Assembly: GCF_017308015.1 (NCBI RefSeq) | Contig: NZ_JAFKFW010000011.1 | Coordinates: 1 to 64,000 of the forward strand | Reading direction: 5' to 3' | Source of the DNA: Allobosea sp. | Lineage (GTDB): Bacteria > Pseudomonadota > Alphaproteobacteria > Rhizobiales > Beijerinckiaceae | Length of the DNA: 64,000 bases | Part shown: one piece after another, positions 25,086-33,491 of the stretch | How the letters are laid out: every line of letters begins with the position of its first letter | How positions within the stretch are numbered: the first letter of the stretch is position 1 | Program-made: the position numbers and the translations under genes | Notes under the pieces: model-generated | The model's database searches: none | What the model was told of the DNA's origin: nothing | The model's input: only the letters and a program-made list of their open reading frames with translations

Positions 25086-26687
25086 TCAGCCCTTCTTGAC
25101 GTTCCAGAACGGGATCAGCTCGGGCATGCCGATCAGGCCCGTCAGGTTGCGCAGGGCGGCCGGCTGGAACCATTGGCCGAAATACGCATGCGGCACGAAA
25201 TCCCAGGCGTTCTGCTGGATGTCGCGGGCGATCTGCTTGCGCTCGGCATCGCTCGAGGCGCTGGCCCATTTGTCGCGGAGCTGCTCGTGCAGTTCGTTGG
25301 TCGGCCAGCCGAACCAGCCCTTCTCGCCATTGGCCGCGTGGCCGCTGAGCGAGACGGGATTGCCGAAGGCGTTGACCGAGCCGGAGGTGAAGAACACGTT
25401 CCAGCCGCCCTGGTCCGGCGCGGCCTTGACGGCGCGGCGGGTGACCACTGCGCCCCAGTCGGAGGCCTGCAACGAGACGTTGAAGCCGGCCTGGCGCATC
25501 CATTGCGCGATCAGGTTCGCGGCATTGTTCATATAGGCGATGTTGGTCGCCTGCAGCACCACGACCGGGCGCCCGTCATAGCCGGATTCCTTGACGAGCT
25601 GCTTCGCCTTCTCGATGTTCGGCGCGGTCTTGAACCAGTCGATATTGGCGTCGTTCTCCATCGGCGTGCCCATGCCGAACAGCGACGAGCAGCCGCGGAA
25701 ATACTTCTCGTCGCCGAAAGTCGCCTTCATCACCTCGGTCGGGTGGATGAGGTGCAGCATGGCCTGCCGGGCCTTGACGTTGTTGAACGGCGGATGGAGC
25801 CAGTTCACGCGTGCCCAGCCGAGCTGGCCCTGCTTGTTGAGGACCTCGAGCTTGATGTCCTTCTCGCCGGCGAGCGAGTCGAGCAGGTCGACATTGGGAT
25901 ATTCGATCATGTCGATCTCGCCGGCGCGGATCGCCGCGATCGCGGTCGCCTCGTCGGCGATGTTCTCGTAAACGACGCGGTCGACATTCACCACCTTGCC
26001 GCCCGAGGTCATCACCGCAGGCTCTGAGCGCGGTACGTAGTTCGGATTCTTGTCGTAGACGTAGCGCTGGCCCTGGACGACGGCACCCTCGTTGAAGATG
26101 AACGGCCCCGAACCCATGATCGTGCTGATCTGCTGGTTCGGGTCGGTCCCGGCTTCCTTCTCACGCATGATGTAGCAGGCATTGGTCGCCGCCTTGGCGA
26201 GCCATTCCACCACGAGCCCGTAGGGCTCCTTCATCACGATCTGGAAGGTCTTGTCGTCCTTGACGGGCGTGTCGGCGAGGCGCGCCATCATGTGCTGGCC
26301 GCCGCCGTCGCGGGCGCCCCAGCGCCGGATCGAGGCAACGCAGTCCCTGGCGGTGACGGGCGTGCCGTCCGTGAACCGCAGGCCGTCTCGCAGCTCGAAC
26401 GTATAGGTCTTGCGATCGTCCGAGACCGACCATTTCGAGACCATCTGCGGTTGCGGCTCGAATTTGTCGTTCACGCCGAACAGCATGTCGTAGACCATGC
26501 CGGCGTGATACGAGGTCATGTTCGCGGTGGTCCAGACCGGGTCGAAGACGCGGAGATCCCCGTGCAGGACGGCGCGGATGGTGCGGGCTGCTGTAGGCGT
26601 GGTCTGGGCGCTGATCCTGGCGGGGGCCGCGATGAGCGCGCCGGTTGCCAATCCGCCCTGAACGAAACGTCGGCGTGTCGTGGTCAT
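25086..26687 (-). CDS. Peptide ABC transporter substrate-binding protein (Tat-type leader)
   Basis: A 533-residue SBP_bac_5 protein. The N-terminus TTTRRRFVQGGLATGALIAAPA has the twin-arginine pattern, so export through Tat is likely. Typical features follow: LRDGLRFTDGTPVTARD, GSGPFIFNE and a C-terminal FWNVKKG also seen in the related protein at 42412. I chose ATG 26687 (after CGACATG with SD GAGGAGAACG) over 26726, which adds 13 residues before the twin arginines. It delivers a peptide-like ligand to the DppB/DppC pair downstream. Confidence 0.9.
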   Translation of the reverse strand: MTTTRRRFVQGGLATGALIAAPARISAQTTPTAARTIRAVLHGDLRVFDPVWTTANMTSYHAGMVYDMLFGVNDKFEPQPQMVSKWSVSDDRKTYTFELRDGLRFTDGTPVTARDCVASIRRWGARDGGGQHMMARLADTPVKDDKTFQIVMKEPYGLVVEWLAKAATNACYIMREKEAGTDPNQQISTIMGSGPFIFNEGAVVQGQRYVYDKNPNYVPRSEPAVMTSGGKVVNVDRVVYENIADEATAIAAIRAGEIDMIEYPNVDLLDSLAGEKDIKLEVLNKQGQLGWARVNWLHPPFNNVKARQAMLHLIHPTEVMKATFGDEKYFRGCSSLFGMGTPMENDANIDWFKTAPNIEKAKQLVKESGYDGRPVVVLQATNIAYMNNAANLIAQWMRQAGFNVSLQASDWGAVVTRRAVKAAPDQGGWNVFFTSGSVNAFGNPVSLSGHAANGEKGWFGWPTNELHEQLRDKWASASSDAERKQIARDIQQNAWDFVPHAYFGQWFQPAALRNLTGLIGMPELIPFWNVKKG

Positions 26688-26790
26688 GTCGTTCTCCTCC
26701 TCTTTGCAATAGAGGGCCGCGGGCATTCGCCTCGTCTGGCCCTCATCGGGTCATGCTTCTTCTCTCCTGTTCCTTCCGGGAGGCGGGGCG

Positions 26791-28260
26791 TCAGACGACG
26801 AGCCGGCCCGGCGGGAGCGGATCATGCGGCCAGAGCGGCCGGTTGATCTTGCGGTAGGGATATTTGCGCACGTCGAGATGCGAGGGGCCGCCGCCATCGG
26901 TGTAGATCACCTCGCTGGCGATCGGGCCGTAGGCGGCGTGGAAATGGTTGGTCGACTTGACGCTGACGATGCGCTTTTGCGTCGGGTCGATGCCGACGCT
27001 GGTGAAGATCTCCAGCCCCAGCGCCTGCGTGCGATGCGAAAGCAGGGCGACGTCAATGCCGTCGATGCGGATGCCGACGGCATCGCCGATCGGTACCTTG
27101 GCGGTGCCGAAGCTCTGCGTGCCCCCGCGGATGGCGCCGAGCACCGTCACCTCGCCATCGACCGGCGTGCCCGAGGTCGCGGCCGCCTTGCCGCCGAAGC
27201 GCAGCGGAATGGTCGCGCCGACCCCCGCCGTCAGGCAGAATTCGACCGCGACCGGGTCCCAGACCGGGCCGACCGCAGCATCGCCGATGCCGCGCTCGCG
27301 CAGGCGATGGATGATGTTGGTGTTGTCGGAGGCTGCGCCGCCGCCGGCATTGTCGGTGGAGTCGGCGATGACGCGCGGGCCGTTGGCAGCGCCGCCGAGC
27401 GCGCGATCGAGCGCCTCGTCGAGCGGGGTCACCGGCGGAGCGAACTGCCCCTTGAGGGAGCGGAATTCCTCGCCGAGCTTCGCGGCCAGCGCATCGCCCT
27501 TCGCCTTGTCGTTGTCGGTGATGACGAGCACGCGGGTGCCGATCTCCGGCACGTCGCCCTGCTGGAAGCCATGCGCCAGCGAGACCGAGAGAATGCCATC
27601 CTTGCCTTCGAGCGCGCTCATCCGGTCGACGAAGGAGCGGCCGGGCTCGCGCGTCGTCGGCACAAGCTCGATCATCCGGCAATCGTAGAGCGACATCACC
27701 GGTTTGATCTCGCCGCGGATGGTGCGCAGGATGATGTCGACCAGCTCCTCGGCCCGCTCGACGAAGTCGATATGCGGGTATTCCTTGTAGAGGATGATCG
27801 CATCGGCGAGGCGCACGCGCTTCTCGGTCAGGTGGCAATGCGGATCGAGTTCGACGCCGATCGGCACCGACGGTCCGACGATCGCTCGGACATGCTCGAG
27901 GATGTCGCCTTCGCAATCGTCATAGCCATGCGCGACCATGGCGCCGTGCAGGCCGAGCAGCACGCCGTCGACCGGCATCGCTGCCTTGAGCTGGGTGAGG
28001 ATCTCGTCGCGCATCTCCTCGTAATCGGCCTTGGCGCAGGTCCCGGACGGCTCGGCCCAGAAGCAGGAGCCTTCGACCAGCTCGAAGCCGTCCGGCTTGG
28101 CGCGCTGCCGCGCGGCATAGAGCGGGGCGGTGGTATGAGTGGCCCGGTCGGGGTGCTGGCCCGCCGGGAAATAGGCGGAAGCCTCGAAATTGGCCCGGGA
28201 TGTCGGGATGGGGGAGAAGGTATTTGTTTCGGTCGCGAGCGACGCAGCAAACAGGCGCAT
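26791..28260 (-). CDS. M81 family metallopeptidase (MlrC, microcystinase C-like)
   Basis: A 489-residue protein of the MlrC family. The N-terminal domain begins MRLFAASLATETNTFSP with the conserved ETNTF, then GLHGAMV, the ELDPHCHLT metal segment and KEYPHIDFVERAEE; the C-terminal MlrC domain has DSTDNAGGGAASDNT. MlrC hydrolyses linear peptides with unusual residues such as Adda in microcystin degradation; homologues in Rhizobiales are linked with peptide importers. It lies upstream of the Opp-type genes in the same orientation, so it probably handles an imported modified peptide. Confidence 0.9.
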   Translation of the reverse strand: MRLFAASLATETNTFSPIPTSRANFEASAYFPAGQHPDRATHTTAPLYAARQRAKPDGFELVEGSCFWAEPSGTCAKADYEEMRDEILTQLKAAMPVDGVLLGLHGAMVAHGYDDCEGDILEHVRAIVGPSVPIGVELDPHCHLTEKRVRLADAIILYKEYPHIDFVERAEELVDIILRTIRGEIKPVMSLYDCRMIELVPTTREPGRSFVDRMSALEGKDGILSVSLAHGFQQGDVPEIGTRVLVITDNDKAKGDALAAKLGEEFRSLKGQFAPPVTPLDEALDRALGGAANGPRVIADSTDNAGGGAASDNTNIIHRLRERGIGDAAVGPVWDPVAVEFCLTAGVGATIPLRFGGKAAATSGTPVDGEVTVLGAIRGGTQSFGTAKVPIGDAVGIRIDGIDVALLSHRTQALGLEIFTSVGIDPTQKRIVSVKSTNHFHAAYGPIASEVIYTDGGGPSHLDVRKYPYRKINRPLWPHDPLPPGRLVV

Positions 28261-28445
28261 AAGCTACCTTTCCGAAGGGATGAGCCTCATGTTCGGTTGG
28301 CCGAGAAGGCCGTGTCAAGCTGCAGCGCGAGCAAGGAATGTTGCAGGCGCGGCATCGAGCGAGATTTCACACAACTGCAAATAAAAATCTTTCTCATTTG
28401 CAATTATAGGTTCATTTCCGGCGGCGATCCTTTCGAAGTCCGCGG

Positions 28446-29228
28446 CTATAGCGAGAGTTGCGAGCCGGCCTCCGTACAGCTCGCCTTGAGCGCCCTGAGG
28501 ATCGCCTTCTCGTCCGTCGCGATGCTGTGGCGCTGCAGGCAGGGCACGAGGATCGCGGCCTCGGCTTGCCCGCCGGGGCCTATGACCGGGCAGACGATAT
28601 CGGTCACGGCCAAGATGTCGCGGCTCGCGGCGACGCGATGTCCGAGGGCACGGATTTCCGCGAAGGTCCGTTCGGTCTCGGCCGCTTCGAGGCGCCGCTT
28701 GTCGGCTTCCGAGGCTTCCCGCATCAACTGGCGGCGGCGCGTCTCGCTCTGGAAGGCGAGGATCAGCAGGCCGGAATTGGCGTCGAGCGCGGGGCGGCCA
28801 TAGCCCGGCCGGACGATGACGCTGGCATCGAGATGGCCCGAAGTAGTCGCCAGCACCACGGTCTGCGCCCGGCTCAGCACGACGAGATGGGCGACCTGCC
28901 CGCTCGTTTCGCTGAAGCGCTCCATCACCGGCAGCACGATCGAGGTGAGCTGGCGTCCGGCGGGCGTGCGGATGCCGAGGTCGAACAGCCGTCGCGAGAG
29001 GCCGAGCCGGTCCGTCCCCGCCTCGCGGGCGAGATAGCCGCGCTGCTGCAGCACGAAGACCATGCGGAAGATCTCGCTCTTCGAGCGGGCGAGACGTTCG
29101 GCGATCTCGCGTGTCGAGAGCGGCTCGCCGACCTCGGCCAGGAGCTCGAGGATATCGAGCCCCTTCTCCAGCGCCGGCGCTGCATAGCTGCCCTTGTCTC
29201 CGGTCTCGGTATCCGGCAGGTCGCTCAT
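28446..29228 (-). CDS. IclR-family transcriptional regulator
   Basis: A 260-residue IclR regulator: N-terminal winged HTH at about 20-85 (ALEKGLDILELLAE, LSTREIAERLARSKSEIFRM) and a GAF-like effector domain to the end. I chose ATG 29228, which has an AGGATGG SD; the ATG five codons upstream lies inside a palindrome better read as operator. It is divergent from the amino acid importer operon at 29368 and upstream of the mlrC-opp genes, so it may control either or both. Confidence 0.9.
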   Translation of the reverse strand: MSDLPDTETGDKGSYAAPALEKGLDILELLAEVGEPLSTREIAERLARSKSEIFRMVFVLQQRGYLAREAGTDRLGLSRRLFDLGIRTPAGRQLTSIVLPVMERFSETSGQVAHLVVLSRAQTVVLATTSGHLDASVIVRPGYGRPALDANSGLLILAFQSETRRRQLMREASEADKRRLEAAETERTFAEIRALGHRVAASRDILAVTDIVCPVIGPGGQAEAAILVPCLQRHSIATDEKAILRALKASCTEAGSQLSL

Positions 29229-29238
29229 GCCATCCTGT

Positions 29239-29258
29239 TTCATATATGAAGCTTGACA
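29239..29258. promoter_or_regulatory. Palindrome TTCATATATGAA and adjacent TTGACA between iclR and the importer operon
   Basis: A perfect 12-base palindrome at 29239-29250 is followed two bases later by TTGACA (29253-29258), a good -35 hexamer for the plus-strand importer genes. The site overlaps the possible first ATG of iclR. Position and symmetry fit an IclR operator that acts on both divergent promoters. A matching -10 is weak. Confidence 0.55.
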
Positions 29259-29367
29259 TCAAATAAGATACGAACCTAGCCTCGCCGTCAAAGGGGAGGC
29301 GGATGGTACGATCGTCGGATCATGTCGCAGGTTCTTCGGGCAGGGCGCTGCCGCGGGACGGCCGGCC

Positions 29368-30030
29368 ATGAAATACGGCCTGCAGTTCCGTGATGTCTTC
29401 GCCGCCTGGGAATCGATCCTCGACGGCGTCTGGATCACGTTGCTGCTCTCGGCTCTGGCAATGGTCGGCGGCCTCGTCATAGGCATCGCCTGCGCCGCCG
29501 CCCGCGTCTACGGTCCCGCCTGGCTGCGTCGCATCGTCGGCACCTATGTCGAGGTCATTCGCAACACGCCGCTGCTGGTGCAGCTCTTCCTGATCTTCTT
29601 CGGCCTGCCGAGTTTCGGCGTCAGGCTCGACGGGCTGACCGCCGCGATCATCGCGCTGGTGATCAATCTCGGCGCCTACACCACCGAGATCGTCCGCGCC
29701 GGGCTGGAGGCCGTGCCGAAAGCCCAGGTCGAGGCCGGCCATTCGCTCGGGCTCTCCGGCCTGCAGGTCTTCCGCTATGTCGTGATGTTCCCGGCGCTGA
29801 AGGCGATGTTCCCGGCGCTCGCCAGCCAGTTCGTGCTGCTCATGCTGGCGACCAGCATCGTCTCGCAGATCTCGGTCGAGGACCTCTTCCACGCGGCCTC
29901 GATCGTGCAGTCCCGCACCTTCCGCGATTTCGAGGTCTACACCGTCATCGGAGTTCTCTATCTCGGGCTCGCCTTCGCCTTCCGCGGCCTGTTCGCGGGC
30001 ATCTACTACTGGGCGTTCGTCAGGCGATGA
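29368..30030 (+). CDS. Amino acid ABC transporter permease (EhuC/D-like)
   Basis: A 220-residue HisMQ-type permease with about five spans, the GTYVEVIRNTPLLVQLF motif and a C-terminal EAA loop (EAGHSLGLSGLQVFRYVV). It overlaps the next permease gene by four bases (ATGA), so the two are coupled and probably heterodimerise. The operon then encodes an ATPase, a binding protein, an acyl-amino acid deacylase and a dehydratase-like enzyme. Confidence 0.9.
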   Translation: MKYGLQFRDVFAAWESILDGVWITLLLSALAMVGGLVIGIACAAARVYGPAWLRRIVGTYVEVIRNTPLLVQLFLIFFGLPSFGVRLDGLTAAIIALVINLGAYTTEIVRAGLEAVPKAQVEAGHSLGLSGLQVFRYVVMFPALKAMFPALASQFVLLMLATSIVSQISVEDLFHAASIVQSRTFRDFEVYTVIGVLYLGLAFAFRGLFAGIYYWAFVRR

Positions 30031-30677
30031 TCCGCGAATTCGGCCTCATCGATGTGATGTATCTGATCGCGGCGGCGCGCTGGACACTGGCGCTGACCGC
30101 GACCGCCTTCATCGGCGCGTCGCTGATCGGCATCGTCATCGCCATCGCCCGCATCCTGCCCCTTGCGCCCGTGCGCTGGGTCGCAGCCGCCTATATCCAT
30201 ATCGTCCAGGGCACGCCGCTCCTGGTCTGGCTCTTCGTCATCTTCTTCGGCCTGCCGCTCGCCGGCATCTCCGTCAATCCGTGGATCGCGGCGGCGACCG
30301 CCTTCTCGGTCTATGGCAGCGCCTTCCTCGGCGAGATCTGGCGCGGGGCGCTGGTCTCGATCGCCAAAACCCAGTGGGAGGCCGGCGCCTCGCTCGGCCT
30401 CTCGCTCGGAGAGCAGCTGCGCCATGTCATCGTGCCGCAATCGATCCGGGTCGCGATCCCGCCGACGGTCGGCTTCCTCGTCCAGCTCATCAAGAACACC
30501 TCGCTCGCGGCCGTGATCGGCTTCGTCGAGCTCACCCGCGAGGGCCAGCTCACGGCTGCCGGCACCTACAAGCCCTTCGCCGTCTACATCACCGTCGCCG
30601 CGATCTATTTCGCGATGTGCTTCCCCCTCTCGCAATGGAGCCGCTCGATCGAGCGGAAGCTCGATGTCGCTCGTTGA
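30027..30677 (+). CDS. Amino acid ABC transporter permease (EhuC/D-like)
   Basis: A 216-residue second HisMQ-type permease, with YIHIVQGTPLLVWLF and the EAA loop EAGASLGLSLGEQLRHVIVPQ. It overlaps both neighbours: four bases with the first permease and 14 with the ATPase gene. It should form a heterodimeric channel with the protein at 29368. Confidence 0.9.
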   Translation: MIREFGLIDVMYLIAAARWTLALTATAFIGASLIGIVIAIARILPLAPVRWVAAAYIHIVQGTPLLVWLFVIFFGLPLAGISVNPWIAAATAFSVYGSAFLGEIWRGALVSIAKTQWEAGASLGLSLGEQLRHVIVPQSIRVAIPPTVGFLVQLIKNTSLAAVIGFVELTREGQLTAAGTYKPFAVYITVAAIYFAMCFPLSQWSRSIERKLDVAR

Positions 30678-31395
30678 AATCCAGGGGATCAACAAGAGCT
30701 ACGGCTCGGTGCAGGTGCTGAAGGACGTCTCGCTCGATGTCGCCAAGGGCGAGGTCGTCGCCGTGATCGGCCGCTCCGGCTCGGGCAAGAGCACGATGCT
30801 CCGCTGCATCAACGGGCTGGAGCCGATCCAGGCCGGCGTGATCCGTGTCGACGGCACGCAGGTCAACGACCCCGCGACGAACCTGCGCAAATTGCGCCAG
30901 GAGGTCGGCATCGTCTTCCAGAGCTTCAACCTGTTCCCGCATCTCTCGGTCTGCGACAACATCACGCTCGCCCCGCGCGTCGTGAAGAAGCAGGCGCCGC
31001 AGGCCGCCCGCGAGGTCGCGCGCGAGGTGCTCGCCCGCGTCGGCCTCGAGGACAAGCTCGACGCCTATCCCTCGCAGCTCTCCGGCGGCCAGCAGCAGCG
31101 CGTCGCCATCGCCCGTTCGCTCGCCATGCGGCCGAAGCTGATGTTGTTCGACGAGGTCACCTCCGCGCTCGATCCGGAGTTGACCGGCGAGGTGCTCAAG
31201 GTGCTCGAATCCGTCGCGAAAGAGGGCATGACCATGATCCTCGTCACCCACGAGATGGGCTTCGCCCGCCGCTTCGGCTCGCGCGTCGTCTTCATGCATG
31301 AGGGGCGCATTCACGAGCAGGGCCCGGCTGCAGCCGTATTGGCCGAGCCGAAGACGCCGGAACTCCAGACCTTCCTCAGTGCAGTCCTGCACTGA
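30664..31395 (+). CDS. Amino acid ABC transporter ATP-binding protein
   Basis: A 243-residue GlnQ/HisP-type ATPase. Walker A GRSGSGKS, Q-loop VFQSFNLFPHLS, signature LSGGQQQR and Walker [16 protein letters not shown] are all present; the Walker B glutamate is followed by V where Pro is usual. It starts inside the end of the second permease gene. The binding-protein gene begins 39 bases after its stop. Confidence 0.93.
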   Translation: MSLVEIQGINKSYGSVQVLKDVSLDVAKGEVVAVIGRSGSGKSTMLRCINGLEPIQAGVIRVDGTQVNDPATNLRKLRQEVGIVFQSFNLFPHLSVCDNITLAPRVVKKQAPQAAREVAREVLARVGLEDKLDAYPSQLSGGQQQRVAIARSLAMRPKLMLFDEVTSALDPELTGEVLKVLESVAKEGMTMILVTHEMGFARRFGSRVVFMHEGRIHEQGPAAAVLAEPKTPELQTFLSAVLH

Positions 31396-31434
31396 GGCTG
31401 AATGCCAACGACATCAACGAGGGGAGAAAAGACG

Positions 31435-32217
31435 ATGCGCTCACTGTTCGCAGGTTTAGCCGCCCTGGCCATCGCCGCCTTCGGCGCCGCCGAGGCCAAG
31501 GCCGACAAGCTCCAGGACATCCTGTCCAAGGGCGTGGTCCGCATCGGCGTGCCGCTCGATGCACCGCCCTTCGGCTCGCAGGATGCCGACCGCAAGGCGA
31601 TCGGTTTCGATATCGAGATGGCCGAGATGGTCGCCAAGGGCCTCGGCGTGAAGCTGGAGATGCAGCAGATCACCGGCGCCAACCGCATCCCCTTCCTGAT
31701 GACCGACAAGGTCGACATCGTCATCTCGGTGATGGGCCTGACGCCTGAGCGCGCCAAGCAGATCCAGTTCACGGCGCCCTATGCCAACACCTTCCTCGCG
31801 GTCTACGGCGCGAAAAGCTCGACGGTGTCGAGCCCGGAGACGATTGGCTCGGCGCGTGTCGCCGCCGCCAAGGGCACGACGCAGGAACTCGCCATCTCCG
31901 CCGCCGCGCCGAAGGCCAGCCTGATGCGCACCGAGGACGACGCGACGGCCGCCGCGGCCTATATCACCGGCCAGGCCGATCTGCTCGCCACCAACTCGAT
32001 CGTGGCGCAGGCGCTCGCCAAGCAGAACCCGAGCAAGGAATTCGAGCGCAAATTCGTCATCCGCCGCAGCCCGGCCCATATGGGCGTGCAGATGGACCAG
32101 CATAATCTCGTGCGCTGGCTCGACGGCTTCATCTTCTTCAATTCGATGAACGGCGAGCTCGACCGGCTGCATCGCAAGTATCTCGACATGCCGATGGACC
32201 CGCTGCCGACGCTGTGA
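31435..32217 (+). CDS. Amino acid ABC transporter substrate-binding protein
   Basis: A 260-residue SBP_bac_3 protein with a Sec signal peptide at about 1-24 and family motifs VRIGVPLDAPPFG, GFDIEMAEMVAKGLG and KVDIVISVMGLTPER. The ATG at 31435 follows a strong SD (GAGGGGAGAAAAG); the upstream ATG at 31402 would interrupt this. In ectoine importers the binding protein EhuB precedes the permeases, whereas here it comes last. Ligand unknown; an acylated or cyclic amino acid is plausible from the downstream enzymes. Confidence 0.9.
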   Translation: MRSLFAGLAALAIAAFGAAEAKADKLQDILSKGVVRIGVPLDAPPFGSQDADRKAIGFDIEMAEMVAKGLGVKLEMQQITGANRIPFLMTDKVDIVISVMGLTPERAKQIQFTAPYANTFLAVYGAKSSTVSSPETIGSARVAAAKGTTQELAISAAAPKASLMRTEDDATAAAAYITGQADLLATNSIVAQALAKQNPSKEFERKFVIRRSPAHMGVQMDQHNLVRWLDGFIFFNSMNGELDRLHRKYLDMPMDPLPTL

Positions 32218-32257
32218 GGCGGTGGAGAAACGCGAAGCCTATCCACAAAGAGCGCAG

Positions 32258-32409
32258 GGAACCCCTCTCCTGTAAGGAGAGGGGCAGGGGTGGGGTGTAG
32301 GCCCCCGGACCAGTTCGCCATGTCCTTCCGCAGCAGCGGTCAGGTCACGGCCACGGTGTCCAACGGCCTACCCCTCACCCTGCCCTCTCCCTCCGGGAGA
32401 GGGTTCCCC
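32258..32409. repeat. Inverted pair of hairpin-forming intergenic repeats
   Basis: Copy one (32258-32299) and copy two (32368-32409) are reverse complements with few mismatches. Each contains its own stem (CCCTCTCC/GGAGAGGG) and a GCAGGGGTGGGG-like arm. They face each other across about 70 bases, like a BIME/REP pair. They fill most of the gap between the binding-protein and deacylase genes. Confidence 0.75.
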
Positions 32410-32453
32410 GCAGCTCGTCTTGAACCTAAGCGCCCGATGTTGCCGAGCCCGCC

Positions 32454-33491
32454 ATGACCAGCCCCCGCCCCAAGCCGACCCCGCGCCCGTCCAGCGCCTT
32501 TCTCACCGTCGATCTCGACCGCGAGGGCAAGCAGACCGGCTTCCTGATGATCCCGCATTCGCCGCATGACGATGCCTGGGGCGCGACCCGCGTGCCGATC
32601 GCCGTGATCAAGAACGGCACCGGCCCGACCGTGATCATGGAGGGTGGCAATCATGGCGACGAATACGAGGGGCCGATCACGATCTGCGACCTGATCCGCG
32701 ATCTGGATCCCGGCCGCGTCCAGGGCCGCCTCATCCTGATGCCGGCGAACAACGTCCATGCCGTCATGGCCGGGCAGCGTACCTCGCCGGTCGACGGGCT
32801 GAACTTCAACCGCACCTTTCCCGGCGATCCGCGCGGCACTATCACCCAGCAGATCTCGGCTTTCGTCAGCGACCATATCCTGCCGGTCGGCGACGCCTTC
32901 CTCGACCTGCATTCCGGCGGCTCCTCGCTCGACATCATTCCGAGCGCCATCGTCGAGCCGACCGACGATCCCGCCCTGCACAAGCGCAATGTCGCCGCCG
33001 TGCAGGCCTTCGACGCACCGATGATGGTCGTCATCAGCAATCTCGGCGAGCCGCGCACCGCGACTGCTGCCGCCTGCCGGGCCGGGCTCGTCACGGTCGG
33101 CACGGAGATGGCAGGCGCCGGCACGGTCTCGCTGGAGGCACTTGCCGTTTGCCGGCGCGGCGTCGCCAACGTCCTTGATCATCTTGGCGTTGTCGTCCGT
33201 GACAAGCCCGAGCCGAAGCGCGGCGACGGCCAGATCCTCGAACTGCCCGGCATCTCCGCTTACGTCTACGCGACGGCGGACGGCATCTTCGAGCCGTTCC
33301 ATGCCAATGGCAGCAAGGTCAGCGCCGGCGAGCCGGCCGGGCGCATCCATTGCACCTGGGACCCGACGCGCCCGCCCGAGACGCTGCACTATGCCGCCGA
33401 CGGCATCCTCTATGGCCGGCGGCAGCCGGGCCGGGTGAAGCCGGGCAATTGCTGCCTGATCGTGGCGGCCCCCTATCGCGGAACCCTGTGA
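32454..33491 (+). CDS. Succinylglutamate desuccinylase/aspartoacylase family protein (DoeB/EutE-like)
   Basis: A 345-residue zinc-dependent acylase. The metal motif EGGNHGDEYEGP supplies His and Glu, NFNRTFPG follows, and LDLHSGG supplies the second His. This layout fits the DoeB/EutE group, which deacetylates N-alpha-acetyl-2,4-diaminobutyrate in ectoine breakdown, but the family also handles other acylated amino acids. It overlaps the next gene by one base (TGATG). The ectoine hydrolase gene (doeA/eutD) expected with it is not adjacent, so the substrate stays open. Confidence 0.85.
   Translation: MTSPRPKPTPRPSSAFLTVDLDREGKQTGFLMIPHSPHDDAWGATRVPIAVIKNGTGPTVIMEGGNHGDEYEGPITICDLIRDLDPGRVQGRLILMPANNVHAVMAGQRTSPVDGLNFNRTFPGDPRGTITQQISAFVSDHILPVGDAFLDLHSGGSSLDIIPSAIVEPTDDPALHKRNVAAVQAFDAPMMVVISNLGEPRTATAAACRAGLVTVGTEMAGAGTVSLEALAVCRRGVANVLDHLGVVVRDKPEPKRGDGQILELPGISAYVYATADGIFEPFHANGSKVSAGEPAGRIHCTWDPTRPPETLHYAADGILYGRRQPGRVKPGNCCLIVAAPYRGTL

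Noticed and set aside
28315-29262. Alternative 315-codon minus-strand frame across the iclR region
   Set aside because: The overlapping frame at 28446-29228 encodes a clear IclR protein with HTH and effector domain; the alternative is Arg/Pro-rich without motifs.
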